From Paraburkholderia tuberum STM678 (GTDB taxonomy: Bacteria > Pseudomonadota > Gammaproteobacteria > Burkholderiales > Burkholderiaceae), in the NCBI RefSeq assembly GCF_902833905.1, contig NZ_CADFGP010000008.1:1608-65607 (forward strand): DNA of 64,000 nucleotides, given 5' to 3'. Each line of letters starts with the position of its first letter. Within the stretch, counting starts at the first letter, position 1. Shown in pieces: positions 1 through 9,148 of this stretch. A model generated the notes under the pieces. It made no database searches. It worked only from the letters and a program-made list of their open reading frames with translations, and was not told the origin of the DNA. A program made the position numbers and the translations under genes.

Positions 1-1
1 G

Positions 2-187
2 AGTCTGGCAACGATACGCGCGCTGCTGCACGCTCCGGCAATCATTGACGCCAGCGATGACGGGTCGCCGCACACTACGGCACCGACCTTCGTGTGCCGG
101 CACTGCGGCGCGCCGATGGTCATCATCGATATTCTGCTGCGCAGCCATCCGATTCGCGCACCGCCAACGTCCCGGGGTGATCCATGA
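2..187 (+). CDS. IS91-type transposase, C-terminal end only
   Basis: The window opens inside a reading frame that ends at the TGA at 185-187. The last 60 or so residues carry a CRHCGAPMVIIDIL motif followed by a proline-rich tail. IS91-family transposases commonly end with a CxxCGxxMxII zinc-ribbon-like motif, so I read this as the carboxy terminus of such a protein. The catalytic HUH and tyrosine part lies outside the window, so I cannot tell whether the element is intact. Confidence 0.6.
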   Translation, partial: SLATIRALLHAPAIIDASDDGSPHTTAPTFVCRHCGAPMVIIDILLRSHPIRAPPTSRGDP

Positions 188-556
188 AGACAGATAACCC
201 GGGATGTCCAGACTGTCGGCTCTTCGTCAACGAGCGCCAACAGGAGACACTTGCGACGCCTGCCCCGGACAGACGGTGCCGCGGTCGCGGCACGGCTACA
301 CGCGCGGCGTACGGCAGCGTCGACAGCACGTCTGTACCGAACGTGAGGCGGATCGGCCTCAGCATCCTGTGGCCCAGTCGATGATGGAATCTGTTCAATC
401 CCCATAGCCGCTCAAGCTCACGCCGCATCGGTCCACTCCGCGGTTTCCTCCCTCGAGGCTTGTCCAACGCCTGCCCGCATGCGTCGTCGTGCGCTCACGC
501 GTCGGCACACAAGGGCAGGCGTCGAACAAGCCTTAACAAGCATCGTACCCCGTACC
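188..556. other. No gene; region between IS91 tail and IS66 element
   Basis: Short open frames occur on both strands but none has a convincing start or recognisable motif. The first part may be the 3' end of the IS91-type element. The boundary with older DNA cannot be seen. Confidence 0.4.
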
Positions 557-579
557 GTAAGCACCTCACGACGACCGTC
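557..579 (+). repeat. IS66 left terminal inverted repeat
   Basis: Starts GTAAGCACCTCACGACG and is the inverted partner of 3005-3027, with two mismatches in 23 bp. Confidence 0.9.
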
Positions 580-631
580 GTAGACGACGGCGAGAAGCGA
601 CATCAAAGTGGTGCCCATCATTTTCGATTTG

Positions 632-1036
632 ATGGACATCACTGTGACAGAGTCGGAAGCCAAGTCGGGTAGCCGCAAGGGGCGCCCGAATTATGATCGC
701 GAATTTCGACGCCGTCTTGCGGCCGCTGCATGCGAGCCCGGTGCATCGGTCGCGAAGCTGGCGCGGGACAATGGCATCAATGCAAATATGCTGTTCACCT
801 GGCGGCGTCGCTATCGCGAGCAATTGCAGGCGGAAACGACGTCGCTGATTCCCGTGGCGGTGGTCCATGAAACGCCGCCGCAGCGCGTGACGATGCCCTC
901 GGATGCAGGGGCCGTCGGCAACCGGACTACACGAGCCGGGACAATCGAGATCCGGTTCGGTGACCTGGTAGTCAAGGTGGACGGCATCGTCGACGCCGAT
1001 ACCCTACGGGTCATACTGGGGAGCGTGCGATCGTGA
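632..1036 (+). CDS. tnpA: IS66 accessory protein TnpA
   Basis: About 134 residues. An N-terminal helix-turn-helix of the IS66 OrfA/IS3-OrfA type is visible, with YDREFRRRLAAAAC, then VAKLARDNGINANMLFTWRRRY. The C-terminal IRFGDLVVKVDG segment is typical of IS66 TnpA. I chose the ATG at 632, which gives the usual length. A GTG at 608 would add eight residues, and neither has a strong ribosome-binding site. The stop overlaps the tnpB start by 4 nt (GTGA), the coupling usual in this family. Its exact role in transposition is not well understood. Confidence 0.88.
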   Translation: MDITVTESEAKSGSRKGRPNYDREFRRRLAAAACEPGASVAKLARDNGINANMLFTWRRRYREQLQAETTSLIPVAVVHETPPQRVTMPSDAGAVGNRTTRAGTIEIRFGDLVVKVDGIVDADTLRVILGSVRS

Positions 1037-1377
1037 TCTCTCTACCCACGGGTACACGCGTCTGGCTGGTGGCAGGCGTCACCGACATGCGCTGCGGGTT
1101 CCAGGGGCTGGCGGCAAAGGTGCAGACGGCGCTCGAGGACAATCCGCTGGGTGGCAACGTGTTCATCTTCCGGGGACGGCGCGGCGATCTCGTGAAGGTT
1201 CTGTGGGCGAGCGAGGACGGGCTCTGGCTTCTTGCGAAGCGGCTTGAGCGTGGTCGCTTCGTCTGGCCACAGGCCGATGGCGGCAAGGTCCATCTGACGG
1301 CGGCGCAACTGTCGATGTTGCTCGAAGGCATCGATTGGCGGCAGCCGCGTCGCACCGCTGCACTGTCGATGTTGTAA
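1033..1377 (+). CDS. tnpB: IS66 protein TnpB
   Basis: A 114-residue protein with the family hallmarks TDMRCGFQGLA near residue 20, NVFIFRGRRGDLVKVL near 42, and the basic LERGRFVWPQ stretch. It starts with GTG inside the tnpA stop, so translation is probably coupled. TnpB is required for transposition of many IS66 elements, but its biochemical role is not settled. The frame is intact and of normal length. Confidence 0.92.
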   Translation: MISLPTGTRVWLVAGVTDMRCGFQGLAAKVQTALEDNPLGGNVFIFRGRRGDLVKVLWASEDGLWLLAKRLERGRFVWPQADGGKVHLTAAQLSMLLEGIDWRQPRRTAALSML

Positions 1378-1407
1378 ACCGAGCAGAAGACTCGTAAACT
1401 GCGCCGC

Positions 1408-2964
1408 ATGTCGAACGGCGCCGAACTTCCTGACGATGTTGCAACCCTGCGGGCCTTGCTGGTCGAGGCTCGTGCCCAGCTTGCCGAGCGCGATCTGGAG
1501 ATCGAGCAGCTCAAGGCGCAGCTCGACAAGCTTAGGCGTATGCAATTCGGGCGCAAGTCCGAGCAGTTGGACCGGGAGGTTGCACGGCTCGAAACCGCGC
1601 TCGAGGACTTGACGGGCGAGCGCGGCGTCTCTGATGTGCGGCGCGCCCGCCAATCAAGCGCGAGCACGCCTGTGGGCAACGCATCGCCGAAAGAAGCGCT
1701 GCCGCCGCATCTGCCACGCGAAGAACGCGTACTGGAGGCTGACGCGACCTGCCCGAAGTGCGGCAGCGCGATGCAGCCGCTCGGAGAAGACGTGTCCGAG
1801 CAGCTCGCCCGCGTCGCGGCAATGTTCAAGGTGATCCGCACGATCCGGCGCAAGACGGTCTGTCCGTGCGGCCACCACTTCTCGCAGCCGCCGATGCCCG
1901 GCCTGCCGATTACGCGCAGCATCGCCCATCCGAGCCTGCTGGCCGACATCCTCGTCTCGAAGTACGCTGACCACGCCCCGTTGTACCGGCAGTCGCAGAT
2001 TGCCGCGCGCGACGGCGTGAAGCTCGACCCGGCCAGCATGGGCCGCTGGGTCGGCCAGTGCGAGGCCCTTTGCGATGCACTGACCGAGGCACTGCGCCGC
2101 TACACGGTGGCACCGTCGAAGCTGCACGCGGATGACACGCCTATCCCGGTGCTCGAGCCGGGCAAGAAGAAGACGAAGACTGGGCGCCTGTGGGTGTATG
2201 TGCGCGATGACACCCGTTCGGGCTCGACCGAACCGGCCGCAGTGTGGTTTGCTTACTCGCCGGACCGCAAAGGCATCCATCCCCAGACCCATCTGGCCGG
2301 ATTCGAGGGCATCCTTCAGGCCGACGCCTACAGCGGCTTCAACGAACTGTACGAGAGCGGCAAGATTCGCGAGGCTGCATGCTGGGACCACGCGAGACGG
2401 TACCTCTACGACGTGCATGCCCGAACGCCTACCGAGGCGACCCGAGAGGTGCTCGAACTGATCGGTGGACTTTACGGCATCGAGGCGGACATCCGTGGCA
2501 AACCAACCGCCGAACGGCTGCGAGTGCGGCAGGAGAAAAGCGTGCCGCTGCTCGCGACCATCAAGACGTGGATGACGGACAAGCTCGCCACGCTGTCGAA
2601 GAAATCCGAACTGGCCAAAGCGATCCGTTACTCGCTCAACCAGTGGGACGCGCTCGCGCTGTACTGCGAAGAGGGTCGTGCTGAGATCAGCAACGCCCTG
2701 GCCGAAAACGCGCTGCGCTGTGTGAGTCTGGGCCGCAAGAACTTCCTGTTCGCCGGCTCCGACAGCGGAGGCGAGCGGGCAGCCGCGATGTACGGTCTGA
2801 TCGGCACATGCAAGCTCAACGGGATCAACCCGCGCGCCTACCTCGAATACGTCCTGACCCATATCGCTGACCACCCCATTAACCGCATCGACGAACTGTT
2901 GCCCTGGAACGTGGCCACGAAGCTGCCTCGGCAGTCTGGCCCATCGGCGTCTGCTGACACGTAA
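1408..2964 (+). CDS. tnpC: IS66 transposase TnpC
   Basis: 518 residues, full length. The order is an N-terminal coiled coil (leucine-rich, about residues 10-70), a zinc-finger region with CPKCG and CPCGHH, and then the DDE catalytic domain. The catalytic acidic residues sit in [20 protein letters not shown] and the glutamate of ALAENALR. The C-terminal [17 protein letters not shown] segment is the family tail. It lies 30 nt after tnpB in the same operon and ends 41 nt before the right inverted repeat begins. It catalyses cut-and-paste movement of the element. Confidence 0.95.
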   Translation: MSNGAELPDDVATLRALLVEARAQLAERDLEIEQLKAQLDKLRRMQFGRKSEQLDREVARLETALEDLTGERGVSDVRRARQSSASTPVGNASPKEALPPHLPREERVLEADATCPKCGSAMQPLGEDVSEQLARVAAMFKVIRTIRRKTVCPCGHHFSQPPMPGLPITRSIAHPSLLADILVSKYADHAPLYRQSQIAARDGVKLDPASMGRWVGQCEALCDALTEALRRYTVAPSKLHADDTPIPVLEPGKKKTKTGRLWVYVRDDTRSGSTEPAAVWFAYSPDRKGIHPQTHLAGFEGILQADAYSGFNELYESGKIREAACWDHARRYLYDVHARTPTEATREVLELIGGLYGIEADIRGKPTAERLRVRQEKSVPLLATIKTWMTDKLATLSKKSELAKAIRYSLNQWDALALYCEEGRAEISNALAENALRCVSLGRKNFLFAGSDSGGERAAAMYGLIGTCKLNGINPRAYLEYVLTHIADHPINRIDELLPWNVATKLPRQSGPSASADT

Positions 2965-3004
2965 CCCGATTCCCGATCATGCCTCACGCGGGCGCCGCGT
3001 TGCG

Positions 3005-3027
3005 GACGGCCGTCGCGAGGTGCTTAC
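3005..3027 (-). repeat. IS66 right terminal inverted repeat
   Basis: Reverse complement begins GTAAGCACCTCGCGACGG, matching the left end at 557-579. Confidence 0.9.
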
Positions 3028-3503
3028 TTTTCACCGGCAGACGTGAATATCCATCCCTTCCACCAAACCGATGCGCGCTGCAGCTGGCGTTGGAGAGTCG
3101 CAGACACCGTGTTGTGCTCGCGGAGAACGGATGGGACGCACCGCAGAAGGCCCACACGGATTTTCCGGAACTCGTTATCACCGATTTGGAGATGCCGGAA
3201 ATGGACCGCAAGGAGCTTTGTCGGCGTCTGAAGTGTCAGGCGGTGTTTTCCGGCTTACCGGTGGTGCTGCAGTCGGCTATGCCGGAACCTACGGAAGAGA
3301 TTCGCTGCTGGACAGCGTTCCTGCGAAAGCCGGCCTCGATAGCGGCGTTGCTTGACGCCGTCGACAGGTTCATTGCAGCGCGCCTGACCTATGCGCGGGC
3401 GGCAACAGCGCTCGCTTATTGTTCGCCACTTCCTCCGGGCATGCCTCATGCTGCACGCGGGTCAGAGATGCGAAAGCAGTTCCCGAACCGGAGACGATCA
3501 TGA
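3028..3503 (+). pseudogene. Response-regulator receiver domain, 5' end lost at the IS66 junction
   Basis: Downstream of the IS66 right end the open frame carries the second half of a CheY-like receiver domain: VITDLEMPEMD, with the phospho-accepting aspartate, then PVVLQSAMP and the FLRKPASIAALLDAV segment with the conserved lysine. The N-terminal beta strand and acidic pair are missing, and no matching fragment lies left of the element, so a simple insertion does not explain the loss. Its stop overlaps the next start (ATGA at 3500-3503). It was probably the partner of the histidine kinase at 4055-5176. Confidence 0.75.
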
Positions 3504-3763
3504 AGTTGATAATGGCAGGAATCAGCGCAATTTCCATCATCGCTAGCACTTGCGCATTTGCGCAGACCAACACCGGCAACGCTGCGCCAGCGCACCGCGA
3601 TACTCAAAACGCGCAGCCGGGTGCCGCTGGCCAGAGCATGGGACGTGCTGCGGACGCCGGCAACAGCAAGCCCGCCAGTGGCACATTGATGCAGAAGCGT
3701 GAGCAGGCGATGTCGCCTCAAGGCGCGTCAAACTCGAACGCAACTGGCGCGATGAAACAATAA
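3500..3763 (+). CDS. Small exported protein of unknown function
   Basis: 87 residues. The ATG at 3500 is preceded by GGAGA and overlaps the stop of the receiver fragment by 4 nt. The first 22 residues form a signal peptide (basic start, hydrophobic core, AFA before the likely cleavage site). The mature part is polar, rich in Gln, Asn, Ala and Gly, low in hydrophobic residues and likely disordered. No family is recognised. It probably acts in the periplasm. Confidence 0.65.
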   Translation: MKLIMAGISAISIIASTCAFAQTNTGNAAPAHRDTQNAQPGAAGQSMGRAADAGNSKPASGTLMQKREQAMSPQGASNSNATGAMKQ

Positions 3764-4054
3764 TGGCGACGCGAGACCCCATGGCGGCGACTGTCACCTT
3801 GGTTCTTCCCGCTTCAGCCGTTGCGATCCTTGCTGCGCGGTCGGGCACTTCCGGGCCGAACGCCGTGAGCCCGAGTTCGGCCGCGCAACTCCATCCTGCC
3901 CTTCCTATTGCCACGATGCTGCGGATTTGCTTCATGCAGTCGTGGTCGGTCTGTGAGGACCGGCGATGGAAAAGGCGCGTCTCGGCAGGTGTAAAACCAC
4001 CAGCAGATCCCCACATAATTCGTGGCACGCCCGTTACCCAGCCTGGCTCGCCTG

Positions 4055-5176
4055 CTACGCCCGGCGCGGCAGACGTACGGCGAATGCGGTCTCTTCTTTA
4101 TCCGACCGCGCCTCGATCGCGCCGTGATGCGCCTTGGCGATTTCGCTCGCGATATACAGCCCGAGCCCAAGGCTGCCTTGCGCGTCCTCGTTGATTTTTC
4201 GCTCTGGACCTCGCTGAAGAGGATCAAAGATGCGCTCCAGCAACAGTCCCTCGATGGCTGGTCCGCTATTGCAGACTTCGAAGCGCACCTCGGCCTCGTC
4301 GCCAGTCACCACGACGCGAACGGGCGCGTCTCGCGCGCCATATCTGAGCGCATTCAGAACGAGATTGCCGAGCAGTTGCTGCAGACGCGGACCGTCCCAG
4401 ACACCCTGAACGTCACCGTGCACCTCGAGCTCGATCTGCCGGTCTGGATGGACTGCGCGCAACTGGTCCAGCTCATCGGTGAACACGTTCGTCAGATCAA
4501 CGGGAGCAGGTATGACGTTAATACCTAGCCCGAGCCTTGTTCGGTTGAAATCGCACAGATCATCCAGAAGTGCCTGCATCCGGGCGCCGCTGCGCACCAG
4601 ACGGGCTGCAGCTTCTGAAACGCGCTGCCCCGCATTGAGCGCGGACAGATATGAAGCTGTCACCTGGATCGTCTGCAGCGGGCTCCGCATGTCGTGTCCG
4701 AGCATCCCGAGCAACAGATTGCGAGCCTGCTCGACTTGTGTGCTGAAAAAACCGAGTGATTCGGCCAGCGCCTGATCGATGGCCTCGTTGAAGCGGATGA
4801 TGTCATCCAGATGAGGCGCATCGGGCTGACACTCATCCATCCACAAACGCAGCACGCTTGCACGCAAAGCGCGGTATTCCGCGGCCAGCTGGTTGATGTT
4901 GAAACCGCCTCGAGCGCGCAGGACCGCATGGGATTGCGCAGCTGTCTCCGGCGCATCCGTCAGCCGGGGTGCCCTCCCCAAGGATTTTTCGTGCTGCGCT
5001 TCCCTGCTCTGCGAAGTCTGCAAATCCCTGGCTACTGCTTCCAGAATCTGCTGCGCGTGGTCGCGCAACGCGAGGGTGCCCATGTTGCCAGCGGCTGGCA
5101 GCAGCGTGGCGGCAAACGCCTCCCACTGCGCCAGAATGGGCTCCATTTCCTGCACGATAAAATCGGACAGTCGCAT
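4055..5176 (-). CDS. Soluble sensor histidine kinase with RsbRD-like N-terminal domain
   Basis: 373 residues with no membrane segment. Residues about 1-130 are all-alpha and resemble the RsbR/RsbRD N-terminal sensor domain (QEMEPILAQWEAFAATLL, then a QLAAEYRALRASVLRLW helix). The H-box is GHDMRSPL with the phospho-accepting His161, the N-box is NLVLNALRYG, and the G2 box is GSLGLGLYIASEIA. The ATG at 5176 is chosen because GGAG lies six bases upstream and the domain begins there. It faces the damaged receiver gene, so its natural output is probably lost or supplied elsewhere. Confidence 0.88.
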   Translation of the reverse strand: MRLSDFIVQEMEPILAQWEAFAATLLPAAGNMGTLALRDHAQQILEAVARDLQTSQSREAQHEKSLGRAPRLTDAPETAAQSHAVLRARGGFNINQLAAEYRALRASVLRLWMDECQPDAPHLDDIIRFNEAIDQALAESLGFFSTQVEQARNLLLGMLGHDMRSPLQTIQVTASYLSALNAGQRVSEAAARLVRSGARMQALLDDLCDFNRTRLGLGINVIPAPVDLTNVFTDELDQLRAVHPDRQIELEVHGDVQGVWDGPRLQQLLGNLVLNALRYGARDAPVRVVVTGDEAEVRFEVCNSGPAIEGLLLERIFDPLQRGPERKINEDAQGSLGLGLYIASEIAKAHHGAIEARSDKEETAFAVRLPRRA

Positions 5177-5329
5177 GCCTACTCCGGCGAAGAAATTGAG
5201 GAGATTTTTAGCCGAACCGATATTACGCGTCAGTTCGTCGCGGGATCCATCGGGTTTACACCGTCTTGGACTACCTGGAGGTAGTCCATGTACTTGTAAT
5301 GAACCGCCTGGATTTTCTGGACAGTGGTG

Positions 5330-5565
5330 AGCGTTCGTGTCCGGCCTTTCATGAAACGCCACAACGATTCGCCGCACGCCCCCGAGCGGTGAGGACTGGG
5401 GCGGCAGGTCGAATCGCTTCGACGCGATATCCGCCAATTGCAGCTTGAACACGACATCCTGGAGAAGACCAATCAATTGCTAAAAGAGACCTGGGCGTCA
5501 ACCTGCAACTCCTGACCAACCGGGAGAAGACGTTGCTGGCCGGGGTGGCTCTCACGTATGCACGA
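5330..5565 (+). pseudogene. IS3-family transposase remnant (orfA end and start of orfB)
   Basis: Translation of 5393-5485 gives an LRRDIRQLQLEHDILEKTNQ stretch, the leucine-zipper helix that ends IS3-type OrfA proteins. A -1 shift at the run CTAAAAGAG continues into DLGVNLQLLTNREKTLL, as at the programmed frameshift of these elements. A stop codon just upstream (about 5390) and loss of the rest of orfB show it is dead. It is the only IS3 material seen. Confidence 0.7.
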
Positions 5566-5900
5566 GGCGAAACTGATTCGGTCGATGTCGCGCAAAGGGT
5601 GCTCGCCCGACAATGTGGCCCCACGCAGTCCCGCCGATACGCTGTGTGCTCGCTCTCTATCCGACGGCTCTTTCTCTTTAGACCGCTTAGGTGGTCCGAT
5701 GTCCGTACGGCCCCCTGCTTTTCGAGTTCTACTCTCTCGGGTACTGTGGCCGTCAAGCGGAGGCACCGGTTTACCAGAACCGATGGGCAAGCGATTGGAT
5801 CGAAACGCGTGACCAACATCCCGCTGCATCTTCCTCTGATGGCGAATGGCCGGCCTGCACGCCAATCCCTCTCTCGTTGCTTCCGTAGGTGAGACGTCTG
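5566..5900. other. No gene recognised
   Basis: Overlapping short frames on both strands show no start signal or motif. It is probably decayed DNA next to the IS3 remnant. Confidence 0.4.
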
Positions 5901-6116
5901 TCACCCGAAGCGCGCGTGCAGCCAGTCTTGCGCCCAGTTCTTCGCATAGGCTATCGCGTCCTCGCGTGCGTCGAAGCCTGCCAGATCGCCACTCGAATGA
6001 ATCTCGTACCCGGTACCGTCGGCACGGCTGCCGCTGATCCGTGCGTGGGCCATGTACTCGCCGTCGGCCCGCCGGGGGGTCGGGTCGATAACGATCAGGG
6101 TGGAATTGAAGCGCAT
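5901..6116 (-). CDS. Small orphan protein, family A
   Basis: 71 residues. The ATG at 6116 has AAAGGAA at good spacing. The protein is mixed alpha/beta and ends YAKNWAQDWLHARF. That ending, together with an upstream acidic and Gly-rich strand region, resembles the protein at 9084-9308 (STRWARNWVD), so the two look like divergent paralogues. Such small proteins often sit near cold-shock genes in Burkholderiaceae. No function is known to me. Confidence 0.65.
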   Translation of the reverse strand: MRFNSTLIVIDPTPRRADGEYMAHARISGSRADGTGYEIHSSGDLAGFDAREDAIAYAKNWAQDWLHARFG

Positions 6117-6178
6117 GGTATTCCTTTGGGGTTATCGCTCGATTGCGACTGTCGCAGAGGGGCGTCGAAAAGCGCGAC

Positions 6179-6418
6179 CTAGGTGCTCAGCATGGCCATG
6201 ATTTGTCCGGCCTCGCGATCCGAATCGCAGCTTTCCATGCCGCGTTCGCATAGAAGCGCACGAATCGACATGAACATCAGAAACGCGCCCGCATCGATCT
6301 CGTGACGGCGGTCATGGATGAGACTATCCAGTTCGCCCTGCGCGCCGGGCGGCAGAAACCGATCGACGATGTCAGCACCATCGCACCGAATCCATTTCAG
6401 CAGGTCGTTTCTTTCCAT
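6179..6418 (-). CDS. Small hypothetical protein
   Basis: 79 residues, mostly helical and acidic, with three cysteines. The ATG at 6418 follows TTGGAG at 8 nt spacing, which sets the start. The frame stays open upstream and runs into a fragment of another small gene (6425-6487), so it may have been moved behind a foreign 5' end by recombination. No family recognised. Confidence 0.6.
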   Translation of the reverse strand: MERNDLLKWIRCDGADIVDRFLPPGAQGELDSLIHDRRHEIDAGAFLMFMSIRALLCERGMESCDSDREAGQIMAMLST

Positions 6419-6424
6419 ACCACA

Positions 6425-6487
6425 CTCCAATGATTGCAACGGCTCTGAGTCAACCACCAGCGGATGAAGTTCGAGCCCGCGGTAGAG
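6425..6487 (-). pseudogene. Fragment of a family B small protein
   Basis: In frame with the gene at 6179-6418, the sequence encodes YRGLELHPLVVDSEP, closely like the starts of the proteins at 7472-7759 (YKGYELHPLVFPRT) and 8298-8582 (YRGLDISLLVYPHRT). Only the N-terminal part survives, so it is a truncated third copy. Confidence 0.55.
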
Positions 6488-6529
6488 ACGGGGAACCGGT
6501 TGTGATCGGTACCTTTGAGGCCGTCTCAT

Positions 6530-7471
6530 TGTGTAGCGGAAAAGACGAAGCGTAGCGACGTGGCCACTGCGTCCGCTGCCGTTCAGGAGGTCGGCCACGT
6601 TTCGGTTTTGGGTGAAAGCGTATCTCCGGTTCCGTCGGGTACGCAACTTAAGGACGCGAGGACCGGTCGCAGGTCGAGTGACCATTTCATGCTACGCCCA
6701 TTGATGGATTTGTACAGAAAAACCCGTGCTCCAGGCGCCGTCAGAGAAGCACAGGGAACATGCAAGTCAACCCGGCACTTACGTACCGCAGCGCCAGTAG
6801 GCGGCGGCGATCCGAAGATCCACATCGGACTGCCTTTCTTCTCCGGTTCATCATGTGGCGACGCAGAGTGCGCCTCCGACATGCGCGGCAAGCAGTCTCG
6901 ACGTCAACAATTCAACCACGGCGAAACGAAGCGCGCGAAACTGCATTGCAGCCCCGTCCACCCTTTTTGGCGGAAATCGATTCACCCTTTCGTCAGGTAA
7001 TAAGGAGTTCCAGCGTTACCCGACCGCCTGCGAGGAGACCGATGCGGTGTTTGCGCCTCTGGCTCGACGCGGACGCACCCGCAACCACCCGATTGCCGAG
7101 CGTGACACGCAACGGCTATCCGGACCGGCTTCATTTCGGGGGTACGTGTTCGTCGCGGAACAGTTGGAAACGCGTGGCCCGATTGGGCGACGAGACGGCG
7201 TGAGCCAGCGACGCCAATTGCTGCTCGACTTGCAGGTCTGCGGTACGTTTTTGCAGCCGGCCACATCGAATCTTCGGGGAAGGCAAAATCGCGAATCGTT
7301 CAGGAGGGTGATCGCCGGCGAGCGTCCCGAGCAGCACGTCGATCGCAGCCCTGTCCCGCTATTGCGGCAGCCGCCTTTTATGTGCGAGCGGCGATCAGAT
7401 CGGCCATCAGGCAGACAGCAATTCGTCGCACGATCGAGCACATCGATGGATGCTGTCCGTCAGCGGCGTTT
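6530..7471. other. No convincing gene in about 940 bases
   Basis: Open frames up to 266 codons exist on the plus strand, but they are Arg/Ser/Pro-rich in the manner of antisense frames of GC-rich DNA. They lack ribosome-binding sites and match no family. A minus-strand frame at 7131-7337 is slightly more protein-like but not identifiable. This looks like eroded DNA. Confidence 0.4.
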
Positions 7472-7759
7472 TCATATGTCGATGACCGAAGCGCCGCTCA
7501 CCTTTCCGTCGACGATGTCCTTTCCCTGCTGCCGGGCGGCTCGCCTTGCCGTACCGAAGTCAGAGAATGTATGCGTTTGGTTCAGCCTGAAGACCCGGCT
7601 TGCGGAGGGAATTGCTGTCGCCGCCGGACGACATATCCGTACTGCAATTTCGTAACCTTCCGCGTAACGGGAATGTCCGTCAAAGCGACTGAATGTGCGG
7701 GGAAAGACAAGGGGATGAAGTTCGTACCCCTTGTAGAGAAGAATCGGGTGTGTCGACAT
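7472..7759 (-). CDS. Small orphan protein, family B
   Basis: 95 residues. The ATG at 7759 is preferred over the GTG at 7768 because GGAG lies eight bases before it and would overlap the GTG. The pattern is YKGYELHPLVFPR, a YAEGYEIAVRI strand, SRVFRLN, and a C-terminal helix with ARRAARQQGKDIVDG. The same order appears in 8298-8582, so they are paralogues in opposite orientation. The fold is probably a small alpha/beta domain. Function unknown. Confidence 0.65.
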   Translation of the reverse strand: MSTHPILLYKGYELHPLVFPRTFSRFDGHSRYAEGYEIAVRICRPAATAIPSASRVFRLNQTHTFSDFGTARRAARQQGKDIVDGKVSGASVIDI

Positions 7760-8297
7760 GATGGTCACTCCACAGGGTATGGCTCACTATACGCTGGAAC
7801 GGGTTACATCGGGCGGCGCAGACGCAGAGGCTGTTACCAGAATTGTATTGACCGATAGTACTGTCGCGCGTACCTTGAAACGTGGGGTCGGCAAAGCGGG
7901 GCACTGCCCGGATTGTCATAGCGTTGGCTTGGATGGCCGGCGACGGCTGTCTGCCTGGTTCCACCTCTGCGCTTACGTTGCAAACCCTTCAAGAACACCG
8001 CGCGATCAACAGCGTCTGCTTGCCACGCGCGATGAGGCTGGCCAAGGATACGGGAGCGACCCACTTCGTGAGTTCGGGACAGTGTGGTGCCCGATCGGAC
8101 AAACGTGAGCGGAATGCCGGGTGAGGGAACGCTTGCGGATGTTAAGCACGAAGCTCGGGCATCCGCGTACCGGACAGCTAGCCAGGAAACTTCGTTCCGG
8201 TCGCCTCGTCGGTGTGGCTCGGGGGCGTATCTCCTTCGGCCAAACCTGCACAACGATCAAAAACGTGCTGCTTGCTGCGGCCAAAAGGAGTGACCTG
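7760..8297. other. No convincing gene in about 540 bases
   Basis: Frames on both strands lack start signals and motifs. The last 15 bases contain the strong AAAGGAG site of the following gene. Confidence 0.4.
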
Positions 8298-8582
8298 ATG
8301 ACAACCATTCGCCATTATCGCGGCCTCGATATTTCCCTACTCGTGTATCCGCATCGCACGACTCAACCAGGATATGGTCACAATTACGAGGAAGGATTCG
8401 ATGCGTCGATTCGCATCAGCGACCCGGATTCCATGACGGACAACCCGCGAAGCCGCTTATTCCGTGTGCCCGGCAAGAGGCCCTTCGTGAATGCCGGCGA
8501 CGCAAGGCGCGCGTCGGTGGCCTACGCCGAAATGCTGATTGATACTGACGGCTTTGATCGCGCCATCCTGGAATCCCCCTAA
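8298..8582 (+). CDS. Small orphan protein, family B
   Basis: 94 residues. The ATG at 8298 lies seven bases after a textbook AAAGGAG. It shows YRGLDISLLVYPHRT, YEEGFDASIRI, SRLFRVP and a C-terminal helix with DARRASVAYAEML, in the same order as the protein at 7472-7759. The upstream frame extension has no start signal. Function unknown. Its association with a cold-shock gene suggests, but does not show, a stress role. Confidence 0.7.
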   Translation: MTTIRHYRGLDISLLVYPHRTTQPGYGHNYEEGFDASIRISDPDSMTDNPRSRLFRVPGKRPFVNAGDARRASVAYAEMLIDTDGFDRAILESP

Positions 8583-8756
8583 GCGCTAGAGCCGGAACCC
8601 GAGTCTATGCGGAAGGTACCCGTGTTCGCGCGCGCCAGCGGCACGCCATCAACAATGTGTGTGATAAAGAAGTTGACCTTCTGATCGTCAGTCGCCACAT
8701 GCTCGGCAGGCTATGCCAGTGCGACCGCATTGCTGCCAGTTCCGGTCATCGCCTCC

Positions 8757-8882
8757 TCAGGCGTCGACCACGAAGTAGATACCGTCATGCCCGAAGGGAA
8801 GCCATGTCCATTCCATCTCGGCCGCATAGTGACCGATGGGTGATTGCCGTCCGCCCGCGCCTGCGTTCACACTTCGACCCAT
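8757..8882 (-). CDS. Possible 41-residue protein
   Basis: A short frame overlaps the end of the upstream frame by 16 nt. It ends with EMEWTWLPFGHDGIYFVVDA, a dense aromatic/hydrophobic stretch unlike the Arg/Pro-rich noise around it. There is no clear ribosome-binding site. It could be the tail of a broken gene rather than a complete small protein. Confidence 0.3.
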   Translation of the reverse strand: MGRSVNAGAGGRQSPIGHYAAEMEWTWLPFGHDGIYFVVDA

Positions 8883-9148
8883 TCTGAAAGCTCAAGAGCG
8901 TCGTCGACTTCCATGCCGTGCGTAGAATGCCGAAGACGTCGATAGAGAAAATCCAGAAGTTCGCACTGAGCGCGGCTCAAACCGAAAGGTAACCAATCGA
9001 TCGCGCGTGATGTTTGCGCGCGCCTTATCGCATGCGTCCTGATGCCTGAGATGCGTTGAGCGTGCAGATCTGGGGCGTCGCCGTTAACCGCGCGTGTCGA
9101 CCCAGTTGCGTGCCCAGCGTGTCGAGTGCTGCAACGCCTGCTCCTCAC
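8867..9148 (-). CDS. Possible small protein or gene fragment
   Basis: The last 45 residues (LSRAQCELLDFLYRRL and an acidic end) look protein-like, while the first half, which overlaps the next gene, does not. The true start is probably internal and cannot be placed. No family recognised. Confidence 0.25.
   Translation of the reverse strand: MRSRRCSTRHAGHATGSTRAVNGDAPDLHAQRISGIRTHAIRRAQTSRAIDWLPFGLSRAQCELLDFLYRRLRHSTHGMEVDDALELSEWVEV

Larger units (their letters stand above)
557..3027 (+). mobile_element. IS66-family insertion sequence, complete
   Basis: The element is 2,471 bp. It is bounded by terminal inverted repeats that begin GTAAGCACCTC and match at 21 of 23 positions, and it encodes the three standard IS66 genes in one direction. 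All three frames are open, so it may be active. IS66 elements normally make an 8-bp target duplication. Here the flanks read CCCGTACC on the left and TTTTCACC on the right, so none is present. This suggests that a deletion or recombination joined the element to its present neighbours after insertion. Confidence 0.93.

Noticed and set aside
5230..5472. 80-codon minus-strand frame upstream of the histidine kinase, with a protein-like end
   Set aside because: It overlaps the IS3 remnant on the other strand, lacks a ribosome-binding site, and matches no family I recognise.
6855..7655. 266-codon plus-strand open frame
   Set aside because: Composition is that of an antisense frame (Arg, Ser, Pro and Cys in excess), there is no ribosome-binding site, no motif, and its 3' part overlaps a better-supported minus-strand gene at 7472-7759.
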